In this document: piece by piece, positions 1-10,667 of the stretch
Numbering within the stretch: position 1 is the first letter of the stretch
Layout: every line of letters starts with the position of its first letter
NCBI RefSeq assembly: GCF_035222485.1
Contig: NC_085922.1
Span: forward strand, 201,001-265,000
Direction of reading: 5' to 3'
Length of the DNA stretch: 64,000 bases
DNA from: Podospora pseudoanserina
Lineage: Eukaryota; Ascomycota; Sordariomycetes; Sordariales; Podosporaceae
The notes under the pieces: generated by a model
The model's database searches: none
What the model saw: only the letters and a program-made list of their open reading frames with translations
Told to the model about the DNA's origin: nothing
Translations under genes and position numbers: made by a program

Positions 1-1019
1 AGGGCCTCAAAAAACTGGCTATGGTTGCCTACGGAATACCGGCCGAACTGTTCGGCCGTAGCGGCATCGAGGATAGCCATCGGCTGTGCGTCCAGGGGTG
101 TCCTAATTATAATATTCCCGGCGGATAATGTGTGATCTCTCTTTCTCTTTATTTTCCTATCATAGCGTGCCAAAGGAGGGGTCCGGGGGGCTCCTTTACT
201 TTATATTCAGTTGTAATATGTCACGATGCAAACTCCTGAGCAAAGGTCGTGGAATGGATGATTGCCATTCACAAAGGGAGTGAAAGACACGGGTATGCAG
301 TGGAGTCAGAAAGACGTCACAGAAGACGTCATGGAATTGGTGTTCCAGATGATTGAGATCTGTCATGAACTGGCGATCCAGATGATCGAGATCTGCAGAC
401 TGTATATCTTTCGCTAGTGTTTCGCTTGTTTCTCGAAAGAGACAAGGCAAGCTTCAGTCTCTGTTCAATATACGACCTATCATTGTTTGATGACAGTGCT
501 TCCTACCCAGCCTCTGATTGAGAAATCTTTGATCTCGTCGTAACATAATATTCTAAAATCTTCCAAGCCTCATCTTTACCCCTGAAGTGCTCTCCTTCGT
601 CGTAAAGACTAACTGGCTCTGGAAGCTAACTGAGAGGCGTCATAAAGCGGCGGCCAATCGAACAAACCCGAGGCCCGGCTAACCCATCTTTGACATTAGC
701 GCCGCAACCTCAGACGGGTTCACTGACAAAGCAGGGATGGATGGATGGATGGAATTTATTACACGTGTACGCCCGGAGACACCAAGCCTAAAGGGCCTAT
801 TGCACGCTAACTACACTCGGTTCATATGCTTCCGCCGTCAAATCAAAGCAGGGCACTCTTACTACAATGTACAGGGCTGTTTGAATAGGTGACGGTTTTT
901 TTTTGGGTAGCATCTTCGTGTACAACATTTCAGAAGACGAACACCGTTCAGGTGTCCCTACGGTGTGTGTACCGCGATTCTTCTGGATGCAGGACAGAAA
1001 GCTTAGATGAGTTTGATAA
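1..1019. other. Left edge, no gene recognised
   Basis: No reading frame here looks like a real protein. There is a short ATGG tandem run near 736-752. The first 110 bases give a short frame that faintly resembles a PIF/Harbinger transposase end, but it is too short to support. Probably intergenic or decayed transposon DNA. Confidence 0.4.
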
Positions 1020-1310
1020 TTGAAAAGAAGTTCAAATAGAGTTTGTTCCATTTCATGTCGTATTCCCAGGTTCTCACCTGATTCCCCCACTTTCAAACCC
1101 TTGTTGATCTGCATCGCGTGTGCCACCCAGGACCCTGGCCCGGCATCCCTGAAACCTGCGGAATGTCAGCCAGTAAAAAGCAGCTGCAATCGGATTGACG
1201 AAGATTCACCACAAACAATCCAACATCTTCAAGGTATCCTGTCATATAGCCTCGTTCCTCAAGCCTCTTTAGGCAAACCGCAAGTGGTTTGCGTCTCCTG
1301 TTTTTGGTCA
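1020..1310 (+). repeat. Diverged dispersed repeat, copy 1
   Basis: This stretch can be aligned along its length with 3030-3350 in the same orientation. The best-kept part is 1253-1292 against 3291-3330, with about five differences in 39-40 bases; it contains a stem-loop (CAAACC paired with GGTTTG). Both copies also share a purine-rich start and the string CATCCCTGAAAC. An inverted partial copy of the CGTTCCTCAA word sits near 1386-1407. The family is not recognised. Confidence 0.5.
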
Positions 1311-1798
1311 CATGCACACGCGATATGTGTGTTTCGAGGGCGTCCTTTCGTGTCGTGTGTGTGCCGTGTAACCCAGTCCCAACGCCTGTGCCTTGAGGAA
1401 CGAAGAGACGAAAGGTTTTTGGCGCCGCCCTCGGAACAAAGACCCACAAACACTCGTCGGAATTCGTCATGTGTTCTCGCGTCCTTTGCGTGTTCTGCTC
1501 CGTCAGAGGATGGCACTCTGGAGATCAGCATCCAAACACTGAGTTTAATGAGGTATGTTTTTTCTCAGCTCTCTGCATAATCCAGCTGACACTTTAGACA
1601 CCCTGGCGACGTGGCTGATTTTGACGACTACCGCCAGCGCTTACCAGAACAATGGTGCCCGATGGTGTCCATCATCGGTTCGGTGCCCTCTAGCGAAAGT
1701 AACTCCACGGGCGCCTCCGATTCCCGCCACTTTACTATGGAAACATCAGTATATGACCCCTTGAAGACCGCCCCGTTTATTTCTCGGTAGTCTGCTTT

Positions 1799-2353
1799 TT
1801 GGAAAACACTAAACAATGGCAGAAAGTCAAGACACCCCCATCGGGAGCCTTTCTCAGTGTCACCGCGAAGCTGGCCGGCCGCACAACCGACACGAATCGT
1901 CTGGCCCTTCGGGTTCTTGACCTTACATACCTGCCTAGACCTAGCTCTGCGATCGCAACGCCGACCCCGGCTGCCACTCCGACTTCGAAACGATCACGTT
2001 GGGAAGGTCGAGCGCCTGCATCGACTCCATTGAAGAAACCACGCACCTCGAGGCCTGTCGATGGAACTACCACGCCTTTCAACAGGAATGACACGCCACC
2101 TGAACCGACGCAAGCCGGAACAAATTTGCCACCAACAGGAGATACAGCGGAGTCACTATTTGTCACCCCTTCCCCATCAACTACTGTTAACCATGAAGAT
2201 TCCTCGGTCGACTCTATTCCACCATCGAGCTCTGATAATGGGATACGACCGCACCGCAGCCGCCATCCCCCGAAGAAATATGCCGAGTTGGATGACTTCT
2301 TTTTTTCCATGCTTTTGTACGACGTCGAAAGCAGCTTATTTCCCCGAGATTAG
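1799..2353 (+). mobile_element. Possible Ty1/copia polyprotein fragment (fossil)
   Basis: This open stretch of 184 codons is rich in Pro, Ser and Thr and ends in a basic patch (RPHRSRHPPKKY) followed by an acidic, aromatic segment. That layout resembles the linker between integrase and reverse transcriptase in Ty1/copia polyproteins. No catalytic domain is visible next to it, so the element is a broken fragment at best. It lies between the two copies of the hairpin repeat, which might be its diverged terminal repeats, though that is inference. A host low-complexity protein is an alternative. Confidence 0.25.
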
Positions 2354-3029
2354 CCTCGATCGGAGTGTCTGCCTACCAGTCGTGAGCGCTGCTCCGCCAA
2401 AGGACTAGCCTTTCTTAGCTACCTTCCATTTTTCGGCACACAGCTTGTCTTGTGTACCTTCTAATCCGCTCTCTGATGCTCTCTTCCGTAATACGCTGCT
2501 CCTTTACACCTCCCGCACTTTATAATTCCCTCCGTCTTCCCGCATATTCTACAAGATATATGTCCCGCATTTACACTGGACCGTGATGCTCCCCAACCTT
2601 GGTTTTCGGCTATAACTTCGGCTATCATTTCCTGGACGTCCTTCCGCGTCCGGATTTCGCATTCTCCTTTTCCGTATATAGGGTTAACTCATATAGTAAC
2701 AAAGGGATCCTTCGTATTATGAAGCCAAGACATTGGCGTCTGTAAAACTCCCGCTAAGAGTTGGCCGCAATTCTGGCAAAACCGTTCGGAAGCGTCGCGA
2801 CATGCCGCCTCGTGTACCTTAAGGATAGGCTGTATGGCGGTGGCAAACCGACTTGTGTACTGGGCATCTGTCTGGGCGGCTTGAGGCTGGCCATTGACGA
2901 GACTGCTGGGGATATTGTGAATGAACTTCAGCTCTTCGGCGCCCCCTCGCAAGTGAAATTCGAAGCGAACTGGACGGGTATCCATGACTCACGGCAGTAA
3001 AATACGTAGGTCAAGACGGGGCAATGCTG

Positions 3030-3350
3030 TAGATAGAAAGAAGTTTAAAGAGAGTTCGTTTGGATGTGCTTGTAAAATTCGTTTGGATGTGTCCGTATCA
3101 TATCATATCTCAAACATCACCTCCTTTTCTGGCAATCCTTACTCGGAAAAATGCGGTGACCCTGGCCTCGACATCCCTGAAACTGGCATTGATATAAGCC
3201 ACTTAAAAAGCATTCTCTTCGCAGGAACCTGATGAACGAATTTTGCTACAAATATCCTAACATCTTTAATATTCCTGTGTCGTCCATCTTCGTTCCTCAA
3301 CGCTCTTTAGGCAAACCGCTTGCGGTTTGTGTCGCACAACTGCTATCTTT
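3030..3350 (+). repeat. Diverged dispersed repeat, copy 2
   Basis: Direct-orientation partner of 1020-1310. The conserved core at 3291-3330 holds a perfect 8-bp stem (CAAACCGC/GCGGTTTG) with a 2-base loop; copy 1 has one mismatch in the same stem. The two copies are too divergent for a recent duplication. Confidence 0.5.
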
Positions 3351-3670
3351 TTCTTTTTGTATCTCACCAGTCCCAGGTGACTGCATCTGCAATAATTGCT
3401 TCGCTCAGCTGCTCCAACCTTTTCTCCGCTGCTGTCATATTCTCTGGCACAGTATTGCCGAGGAAATCCCTCTCTCGTATCCTGGGCAGGAGCATGATGC
3501 CGTCCAACGTCCGACACCACGAGATGTGCATGGTGAGGACCAAGAGCTTTTGCGGGTCGGCAACCCATTTATCAAGGGCATCAATAACCAAGACGGCGAC
3601 CTCCAAGTTCGGCTCCTCTGGACCAAAGCATTACGTGACAGACTTTTGGAACGACTGACGTTTTACACGA

Positions 3671-4035
3671 CTACGCCAACGTTGCTTCGGTCTTCGATCT
3701 CCCTAATTGCCACTTCGAAACCGCCTCGACCCTTTTCAGATTCCTCGCTACTTGGTCCCACCAGACAGCCGAAAGAAGCAAGACCAGAAACAGCACTGGC
3801 AGTGTAGCAGCAAAATACATCCAGAAATTCTTCTGTCCTGGAGAGTAAGTATCAGACATGCTGAACAGGCTGGCGACCCAAGACAGCGGCACAAACACCA
3901 GCGCCTAAAAGTCAGCTGGCTAAGATTGGCAGCCTCTCGCATCGAGCGACGCGAGTCAAGCAGCGTCACCATCGACGTTGCTACCGAGAGCATGTGCTCA
4001 ATCGAGCGGTTAAAATACTTTGGCTGTGACAGCAC
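3671..4035 (-). pseudogene. Degenerate C-terminal part of a CorA-like transporter gene
   Basis: Read right to left, one frame gives a helix ending in LDSRRSMREAANLSQLTF. A second frame continues with FVPLSWVASLFSMSD and then a hydrophobic stretch with FAATLPVLFLVLLLSAVWW. Together they match the end of fungal CorA-like Mg2+ transporter proteins, where a long helix runs into two membrane segments. The two pieces lie in different frames with no good intron between them near 3895, so this looks like a frameshifted remnant. No N-terminal half is visible. A further open piece on the same strand (3606 to 3364) may be tail sequence. An intact relative starts at 62436. Confidence 0.5.
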
Positions 4036-4059
4036 GTATTTGATATCTCTCAGTATTAG

Positions 4060-4740
4060 ATTCCACGACTATTTATTAGCTTCGTGTTATAACTAATAGT
4101 TAGTTAATAAACTTAGAGAGATTAGAATTACCTTATATTAGCTTTATATACTCCGCCACCACCAACGCTAGAGGTTAATAGTATCGTTCAGAGAGCATCT
4201 ATTATACTTGCGTATGGTGGCGAGGTATGCGGCAAATGGTGTTTTTGTCTCGCTGAGCTGGCTGCTCTCCTGGGATTTTTTTCAGCTTGGAGAACCGCAC
4301 TCAATCCAGTATCTTTTGACGAGCTGCTCTGCCTGTTCCTGACAGCACTTCCTGACTAAAACCGTAAATATAATCTAAGCTTAAGAACACCTTTTGCTGT
4401 CTTACGCAGTTAGTATTAGGCTTGGCTATTTGCATGTCAGTAGCATCTTCGGCTAGGCGCCTAGGCGAGGGTTAGATCGGTTGTTATCATACATCTTCAG
4501 AGGCAGGTGCGTAGCTGAAGAATGTATGGGTTAAATCCGGAGCTTAGGCGGAGGGAATTATGCTGGAAGATATCTATCACGTTCAATGGGGTCTTGGTTA
4601 CCAGCCAGTAATGCCTTGACCACCTGGCAGGTGGCTGTCAGGTGCGCCACAGGAAAACCTGGATGGGGGCACAGTTGGCAAAGAGCAAGAGAAACAACGG
4701 ATTCAAGCAACTGGAGCAATAGATCGTCGATTAGCCCGCA
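4060..4740. other. AT-rich stretch without a gene
   Basis: No supported reading frame. The first 100 bases are strongly AT-rich. Nothing else could be identified. Confidence 0.4.
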
Positions 4741-5135
4741 GTTACTAGGAATCTAGGAGCAGCACTTGAGCGTTCCTAGTAACGAGCGTAGCCGTCGCCG
4801 GCGTTCCTAGGAATCTACAGAGTTATATGGAGTGTTTCTAGTAACGAGTGTAGCCGGTAGCCGGCGTTTCTAGGAACCTAGGTTACTAGGCACCACAGCA
4901 CCGTAGAATCAGGTTACTACGCATGTAGCACTGTGGTGTCCAGTAACATAGACCCACAAGTGCCTTGTGTCTAGTAACGCGGACGTTCCCTCACAGGCAC
5001 CCGCGTTACTAAACATCACAGCCTGAGCGTTCGCTACGGTTACTAGACATCTGCCTGAACCCAGGATGCGGTTACTAGACATCTGCCCAGGATGCATACC
5101 CAGGACCGCCTTGAGCCCTGGATGTGGTTACTAGA
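4741..5135. repeat. Cluster of GTTACTAG/CTAGTAAC words
   Basis: The octamer GTTACTAG appears on the plus strand at about 4741, 4881, 5039, 5070 and 5127, and as CTAGTAAC at about 4777, 4839 and 4971. One-base variants lie near 4913, 4941 and 5005. Two neighbouring units of about 55 bp (roughly 4772-4827 and 4835-4890) are a tandem duplication built from this word, a GTAGCCG stretch and CCTAGGAA. Such spacing of a partly palindromic word is far from random. It could be a decayed satellite, a subterminal transposase-binding array or a preferred integration site. Confidence 0.6.
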
Positions 5136-5381
5136 CATTTGGCTGACCAGTCCGCGGTCGCCCGCGGATCCAGGTTCCCGGTGCGGACCCAGCACGTTTG
5201 CGTGTGTAATAGCGACGGTGCGCTTGCCATCCGCGTTCCTAGGAACGGTGCACGCCTATGGCCGGTGTATCTGACTTCCGCGGTACTTGTAACCACACGC
5301 GGCCAGGGCTTTAGGTAGCCCTACACGTATATATAGTAACACGGCCTCACCACCACTTTTAGATGTTATTCTTAGAATAAC

Positions 5382-5528
5382 GTGCGTGATAAGTGAGTTG
5401 ACCACCTTAACAAGATTTCGTGGCATGTACACATATATACGTTAGTAAATTGTTAGTGGTCTTATCAACTGCTCATCGTATTTTCGATACCAAATCTCGT
5501 CAAGGTGGCCAACTCGCTTATCACGCAC
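5382..5528. repeat. Short inverted-repeat element (37-bp arms)
   Basis: The left arm (5382-5418) and the reverse complement of the right arm (5492-5528) match over 37 bases with four differences, all C/T or A/G. Weaker similarity continues outward to about 5363 and 5548. The loop is about 73 bp and AT-rich. Transition-only differences are what RIP leaves between repeat copies. The element is MITE-like, but no target duplication was found. Confidence 0.6.
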
Positions 5529-5549
5529 ATTAATATCTTTTTAACATTT

Positions 5550-7468
5550 CGGTTTCCGGTATTCCGGGCAGCTGGGTATAGCATCCTGATGGCTATCGAT
5601 AAAAAATGTACTGAAACGGACATCAACACTATTGATTCGTTACCGCCTGTAATTAAATCACTCCGGCAGCTCCATATTACGCAAATTCGCTGCCCGAGAG
5701 CAAAGGTAGGATACGAAAACATTCCCGCGAAAACAGAACAGCCCAGAAACCACATATCAAAAAGGCGAGGATGGGAAAGCCAGCAGTACTACTACGATCT
5801 CCGGGCTCATCAGACAGGATGTAGTTACCTTCTTTTGCCAACTACATTGAGCAAGCCCTAACGTTAGCGGATTGGATAACAATACTTACAAAGACAACAA
5901 TGCATAGCAGTATAACAAGCTCGGATCTCCATATCATAACTGCGTTTAGATTACTGGATGGGACAAGAACTGGTAAAGATAGCTCACGGTCTAGGCTTGC
6001 TTATATTTAGTTGAATCGCTCACTTGAACAGATTATTGCCTTCGATCGGGAGAATAGAAGGCTCCTGAACCGATGCTCGGGTTATCGCAACGCAAGTCTC
6101 GCCATCGATGTCTATGCCAGCGCTCAGGAACAGATGAATATGTCAAGGGGGGAGGTAATCTATACAGCTCTGGCTGATTACTTGAAAGCAGAAGATCATC
6201 GGTAAAGATTGAGGCGGCTAAAGGCGGAGTATAGTCGAACTTGGCTAAGAAACGCGTCCATATCGGGGACGAAGGAGAGCATGTCGGCGACAGCGGGCGT
6301 AGAGGTTAAGAGGATGTTAGTCGTACACAGACTTAGCATCCAGCCATCGATCATGAAACTTAACACTCCCACCCATTATGAGAGGTATTGCTGTCCGGTG
6401 CACAGGTCAATTTTGGAGGAAGGTAGTTTCGACAGAGAACTAAAGCATGTTCCTGGTGTTTGAAAGTAGTATGTGTGGTTCCAAGAGACACCTAGTAGGC
6501 CCTGAAACGACTCCGTGATGAGTTCCAACTAGTACGTAATCTCCAAGCAAAGCCTCCTCGAATCTCACCGACGTTGAAGATCCTCGCTTCCGCTGCCGTA
6601 ATGCAAAGTGTGCCGACCAAACTCATTGAGACATCTCAGCGTCTCACGGTAATAGCAGAGTTGGCAACCAGACCAGATACGTCCTTAGATAAGCAGCGGT
6701 TTGCTGTGGAATTGAAGAAGGACTTACCCGAGGAGCGAATGGAAAGTCCGTACCATGTGCTTCGGTGGGGTTCATAGGCTTTGGTGGGGGACTTCAGTGG
6801 CTTGGAGCCGGAACTTCAGTGGGGCCCTGCCAGGGCCTTGACTTCAGTGAACCTGGGTGGAAAACTACATAGTCCCCGCATAGCGCGCTGTAGCTTTTAC
6901 TGTGTACATCATAACGAGCGATACCATTTAAAGCCGGAACAGTGCTGCTTACTGGAGCGGCCGGCCGACATTTATGGAACTGGGGGTATCTCTGGGAACC
7001 GAAGTCGGACATGGATATTAGCCCGTAATTCATCTCTGTCACATGCAGTATTGCAACCGTGAAAGCCAAGATTAACGTCACTGACACGCGATGCGGTGTG
7101 AAAGTAGATGGCGAGTTTAGCTCTGTGCTTATGACGCCTCGGTCCTCCTTCCTCTGGTAATTCGTTTTCTTCACGCTTCAAGTTGGACACTAGCTGCGTA
7201 CAGTTCTGTCCACGGGGCTGGTATGCGTGGTCTACTAAGGAATAAAGTGAGCTATGATTAAGTATCTCCGGTGTCCGTTGAGCAGCTTGCCAACCGGCTT
7301 GCATGTGTCAACTCCCTAGTGAGATGGGCCATCCGAGGCTAAGCAACCATCTATATTCCAGTAAGATGTACGATATGATTGTCCCCTAGTTGGCCTTAAA
7401 CCATTCCGGTGCGAGGTGCACGACACAAAGGATGCAGTGATTGAAATGACATAAATTTAGTAGCAATT
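5550..7468. other. Region with coding-like fragments, no gene supported
   Basis: Several short plus-strand frames have protein-like composition, for instance 6011-6205 and 6574-6777, but none has a clear start, splice frame or recognisable domain. The word ACTTCAGTG recurs three times near 6789-6850. These are probably decayed gene or transposon pieces. Confidence 0.3.
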
Positions 7469-8130
7469 TTATGCTCTACCCGGTCGCAGCTTAACTCCAT
7501 GAACGCTTTCCACATGATTCCTGAAATGATCTAAGTGCTTCAGCTTCACCCCCTCCTCCTTGCACTTAGGATGCTCGCAGAAGATTAGATTCTCACGCTC
7601 AATTTCTTTCATTCCCCCTAAATGCTCGCGGTCGAAATGGTCGTTTATTACGGCTGTTCGGCAGTACGGAAAAGTCCTCTCCTCGTATGACTGCCTCTAG
7701 TCTCCAATGCAGCGAGGAGATTGAGTCTTTTCTATAAGAAGGGGGGAATAGGTCCGGGCCGGGAGACTTCTCTTTTATGTTAGCCTATACCCTCTGCGGA
7801 ATACGCTTCCGTTTTACTATCTCTAGCTTATTATTCAGGGCGGTTATAAGCTCGGAGGATCGGATACGTAACTGGAGAAGCTCCTCGCTACTTAGGCCCT
7901 CCGGCTGGTTAATAAGGATTTCGACTAACTCGGCCCGTTCCGTAATGTGGAGCTTAATGGCAGTACGGTATATTTTACCTCGGCCTCTTCTTCCGCCTCG
8001 CCGCTAACTATCTTTTGATATCCTAGGTTGGGCTGTTTTGGAAGTAGTACTTGCGGTATCTGATATTTATATTTTTCTTTCGCTACCTTTCTTTATTCTT
8101 AATTAGTCGACTGAGGTCTCGGATTTCGTT
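7469..8130 (-). pseudogene. C-terminal relic of a DUF3435/FluG-type (Starship-captain-like) protein
   Basis: Reading leftward, 7672-7469 encodes a Cys/His tail with the landmarks YEERTFPYC, then FDREHL, FCEHPKCKEEG and HFRNHVESVHG, ending at a stop. This pattern of paired zinc-finger-like motifs is typical of the end of fungal DUF3435 proteins, which include tyrosine recombinases that move Starship elements. Before it, 7960-7777 carries an alpha-helical piece (LHITERAELVEIL, then EELLQLRIRSSEL) of the kind that precedes those fingers. The pieces are out of frame with each other, and the catalytic recombinase core was not found, so it is a dead fragment. A C2H2 protein of another family is the main alternative. 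Confidence 0.5.
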
Positions 8131-8199
8131 CTCGTTATTACGTCCTTAGATTCGGTATCAAACGCCCTTTAGCTCTGCGTGCTAGCGTACTAGATTAAG

Positions 8200-8743
8200 A
8201 CCGTCCCATCTCATTAGCCATCCTATGGATGGGAACCCCCAGTCTTTCGTCGCGTGTGTTACAAGGTAACGCCTGATGCAGACTGTAGCTAGGCTGAAGT
8301 TCGCATCCAATGCATTGAGAATTCCAAAGCTGTTCCGGCAAAAAAGGTGTTCGGATGTAAAAGGAACTTGCGCACTGTTTGGTGAATGATTTGGACCACT
8401 TCTTTCCCTGCAAAAGTATGTTAGTAGGGCTTTCTAAGCGCAGTATGTCATCCTGTCATACAGAGTAATTCCAACAACTGGGAGCATCGTACTCACCCCC
8501 TTGCTCTTTGATTTCTAAGAAGTTTCCTGCGCAGGAAAGGACACAATGCTCAGTGGCAATTCTCTTTCTAAAAGATCCTTTTGAGGGCAAAAACACGGCT
8601 TCGAGGTCATCTGGAATTATAAGAACATGCAAGAGTTCCTGGACACCCAATGGCCGCCTGCTAAATAACACAAGCTGGAACATCCTTTTGCGGACGGGTC
8701 TGTTTCTAGGGCTCAGGGGATGCAAAAGGGTATCGCTCCACAA
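8200..8743 (-). pseudogene. Remnant of a NACHT-type STAND (NLR) gene
   Basis: On the minus strand, 8743-8456 encodes KRMFQLVLFSRRPLGVQELL, an IPDDLEAVF segment and CAGNFLEIKEQGG. A different frame then gives EVVQIIHQTVRKFLLHP at about 8405-8350, and a third gives ATVCIRRYL. In fungal NACHT-ankyrin NLR proteins these blocks occur in this order: the winged-helix segment after the NACHT domain, a GGNFLEI motif, then the HQTVREFL motif before the repeats. Two frame changes within 500 bp show that the gene is broken. No P-loop or ankyrin/WD repeats were found nearby. Confidence 0.6.
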
Positions 8744-8870
8744 TGAGTTTTGGCATCCAAGAAAGAAGCGTGGTCCATCCGCTCCATCAATGGTCTGGTC
8801 AAGCTGTCTCTGTACCTGACATCCCAGCTATCCTACCTTTCATGAACCCAGGGTGCCACAATACCTATTC

Positions 8871-9369
8871 TCAGCCCAAATTAATACTGGGGACAGTCCT
8901 TACCAAGTTAATTCCTGCCTCAATCTCACGCTGCCGCTTCTGCGAGAGGGCTGCAGGTTTGTCCGCCACAGGCCACTGCTCCAGGAGAGCCTTGACCGCA
9001 GCCGCAGCTCTGGGGGTTGCCATGTCTTGGTCTTGTGACTGTCTGCGTAATAGCAGACGGTATGCCAATTCCTCCTCGCTGCAACCGAGCTCAGCACATG
9101 ATGTCTTGGTAGGATTTCAGGGTCCGCGGCACAGGCATGACAGAGAGGGTCATCTTGCAAACGATGTTTATGGCGATACTCCGGTGGACATAGATTGTCT
9201 TGAGTCGGGCCGGGGGAGCGGTAGCTACGTCCACGTCCCGGCTGACGGCCATGTGTTGTAGGCTCCTGAGGTATTCTGCTGCCTTGTTGCGTAAATGGTT
9301 CCTCCCATGCTCACTTTCAGTTGCAGAGCAGAAGATTGTGCATATCCCTGCTAAGATGGTCGCATACAA
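8871..9369 (-). pseudogene. Broken coding remnant of unknown family
   Basis: Two minus-strand frames (9369-9091 and 9068-8871) are helical and read as one protein if joined across about 9085-9095. Landmarks are NHLRNKAAEYLRSLQHM, VPRTLKSYQDIMC and EEELAYRLLLRRQ. The frame break suggests a pseudogene. It lies directly upstream of the NLR remnant on the same strand and may be its N-terminal part, but no NACHT motif is visible, so the family is left open. Confidence 0.35.
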
Positions 9370-9798
9370 TCAGCCCGAATGTTTGGCTGAAAGCGCGTAT
9401 TTGTTGAAGAACCATGTTCATGTCGGTATGCCATGGCTGAGGATATGTGTCCTCGTGGGCATCAACGGTGATGGGATACGGTGTGCTCGGATTCGAGTTC
9501 TGATAGCCAAAGCAGATGTGCAGTCGAAACAACGACAAGTGTCCAAAATAGGCGTAGATGGCAGACAATGTCAGTTCTGAAGTGCGGCGGGCTTTGCTTT
9601 TTCCTCTGTTAGAGGATTGTGGAGGGAAGGTGGCCAATCACAATGTGCTGCATTTTGGACATGGCAGCAACAGATCAATACATATTGACATCCTGGCACT
9701 TGACAGCAGAAGGATGGGCCTTCCACAGAAGAGACAGCAATACTCTATACCGAATGGCCCATCCTCATTGAACAACAGACCCTCGTGCTAACCAAAAG

Positions 9799-10195
9799 CA
9801 AGGCTGGCAACAAAGCAAATTGATTCAAAGCATATCAAATACAAGTCAAATCAAATAGGCCGAAAAAGGGCTCAAATCGATATTTTCCCATATTTAATTT
9901 GCTTCAAGCATATTTAACTACGCCTCACCCCATACTGGTTCATCACATCACCCACCAATAGCCATACACAACCCTAACCCTGAAATTGTGCGCCGCTACA
10001 CCACTCCTCACCACCCCCCTCACCACCACCCTCACCAGTGCCTTAGGACCCTATAATGTGTGGTAGCCGGGCCCGTTCAAATATGTTCAAAAGAAATCAA
10101 ATACTAATCAAATATGACCTTTTCCATCTCAAATCAAATCAAATCAAATCAAGTCAGGGCCATATCTAATTTGATTTACTTTGTTGCCAGCTTTG
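9799..10195. mobile_element. hAT-like MITE, 397 bp, with 8-bp target duplication
   Basis: The element starts CAAGGCTGGCAACAAAG and ends with its near inverse (CTTTGTTGCCAGCTTTG). Over 22 bases the terminal inverted repeats differ at two positions, both transitions. It is flanked by a perfect direct repeat ACCAAAAG at 9791-9798 and 10196-10203. An 8-bp duplication is the mark of hAT-superfamily insertion. The inside is AT-rich with many CAAAT words and encodes no transposase, so it is non-autonomous. It sits about 470 bp upstream of NMD3. Confidence 0.85.
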
Positions 10196-10203
10196 ACCAA
10201 AAG

Positions 10204-10667
10204 GCCACCAGGCACGACGCAAGAGGTTTGTTGGATACCTGAATAACAATTAACACAGCTCTTAACAGAAACAGGACCATCCGAGGCAGTGAGAGTCCCT
10301 TCCTCCACAGATTGCGTAACTTTCGCGAAAAGCCACTTCCTGCCTCTTTCGATGATGTCTAAAATCAACAGTCATTAGTAATATGGTCGTCTCGAAATGA
10401 GTCACGTGCCGGAGTGGCGGACTCGCCAAGGGTAACGATCCCCACCTGTTGAAGCCCCACATTCAGATAAACTGCTTATCAACCAGCGCGCGGGGCAATT
10501 TTCTGTCAAAATTCTTGAGAAAGCAGCGCCCCGCCAGCAGTCCCCAGTTCGCCGTCTTGCTGTGCAAGTCCCACCATATCTATAACTGCACTCTCTTCAG
10601 GAGGTACACCTTTTTCGAATACACAACAAACCCAATACCCAGAGAGACACAGATAAACACGGAAATC
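10204..10667. other. NMD3 upstream region
   Basis: About 460 bp between the MITE and the NMD3 start. No gene is seen. It presumably holds the NMD3 promoter and 5' leader; no clear TATA box was found. Confidence 0.4.

Noticed and set aside
1-113. Short frame resembling a PIF/Harbinger transposase end
   Set aside because: Under 40 residues with one loosely matching stretch; too little to call.
8743-9261. Plus-strand frame of 172 codons
   Set aside because: The minus strand over the same bases shows better protein character in two frames, so this is probably its shadow.
9960-9980. CCCTAACCCT-like words here and near 57415, and GGGTTAGGGTT near 61388
   Set aside because: Single or double telomere-like units scattered in the window, not arrays; no support for an interstitial telomere.
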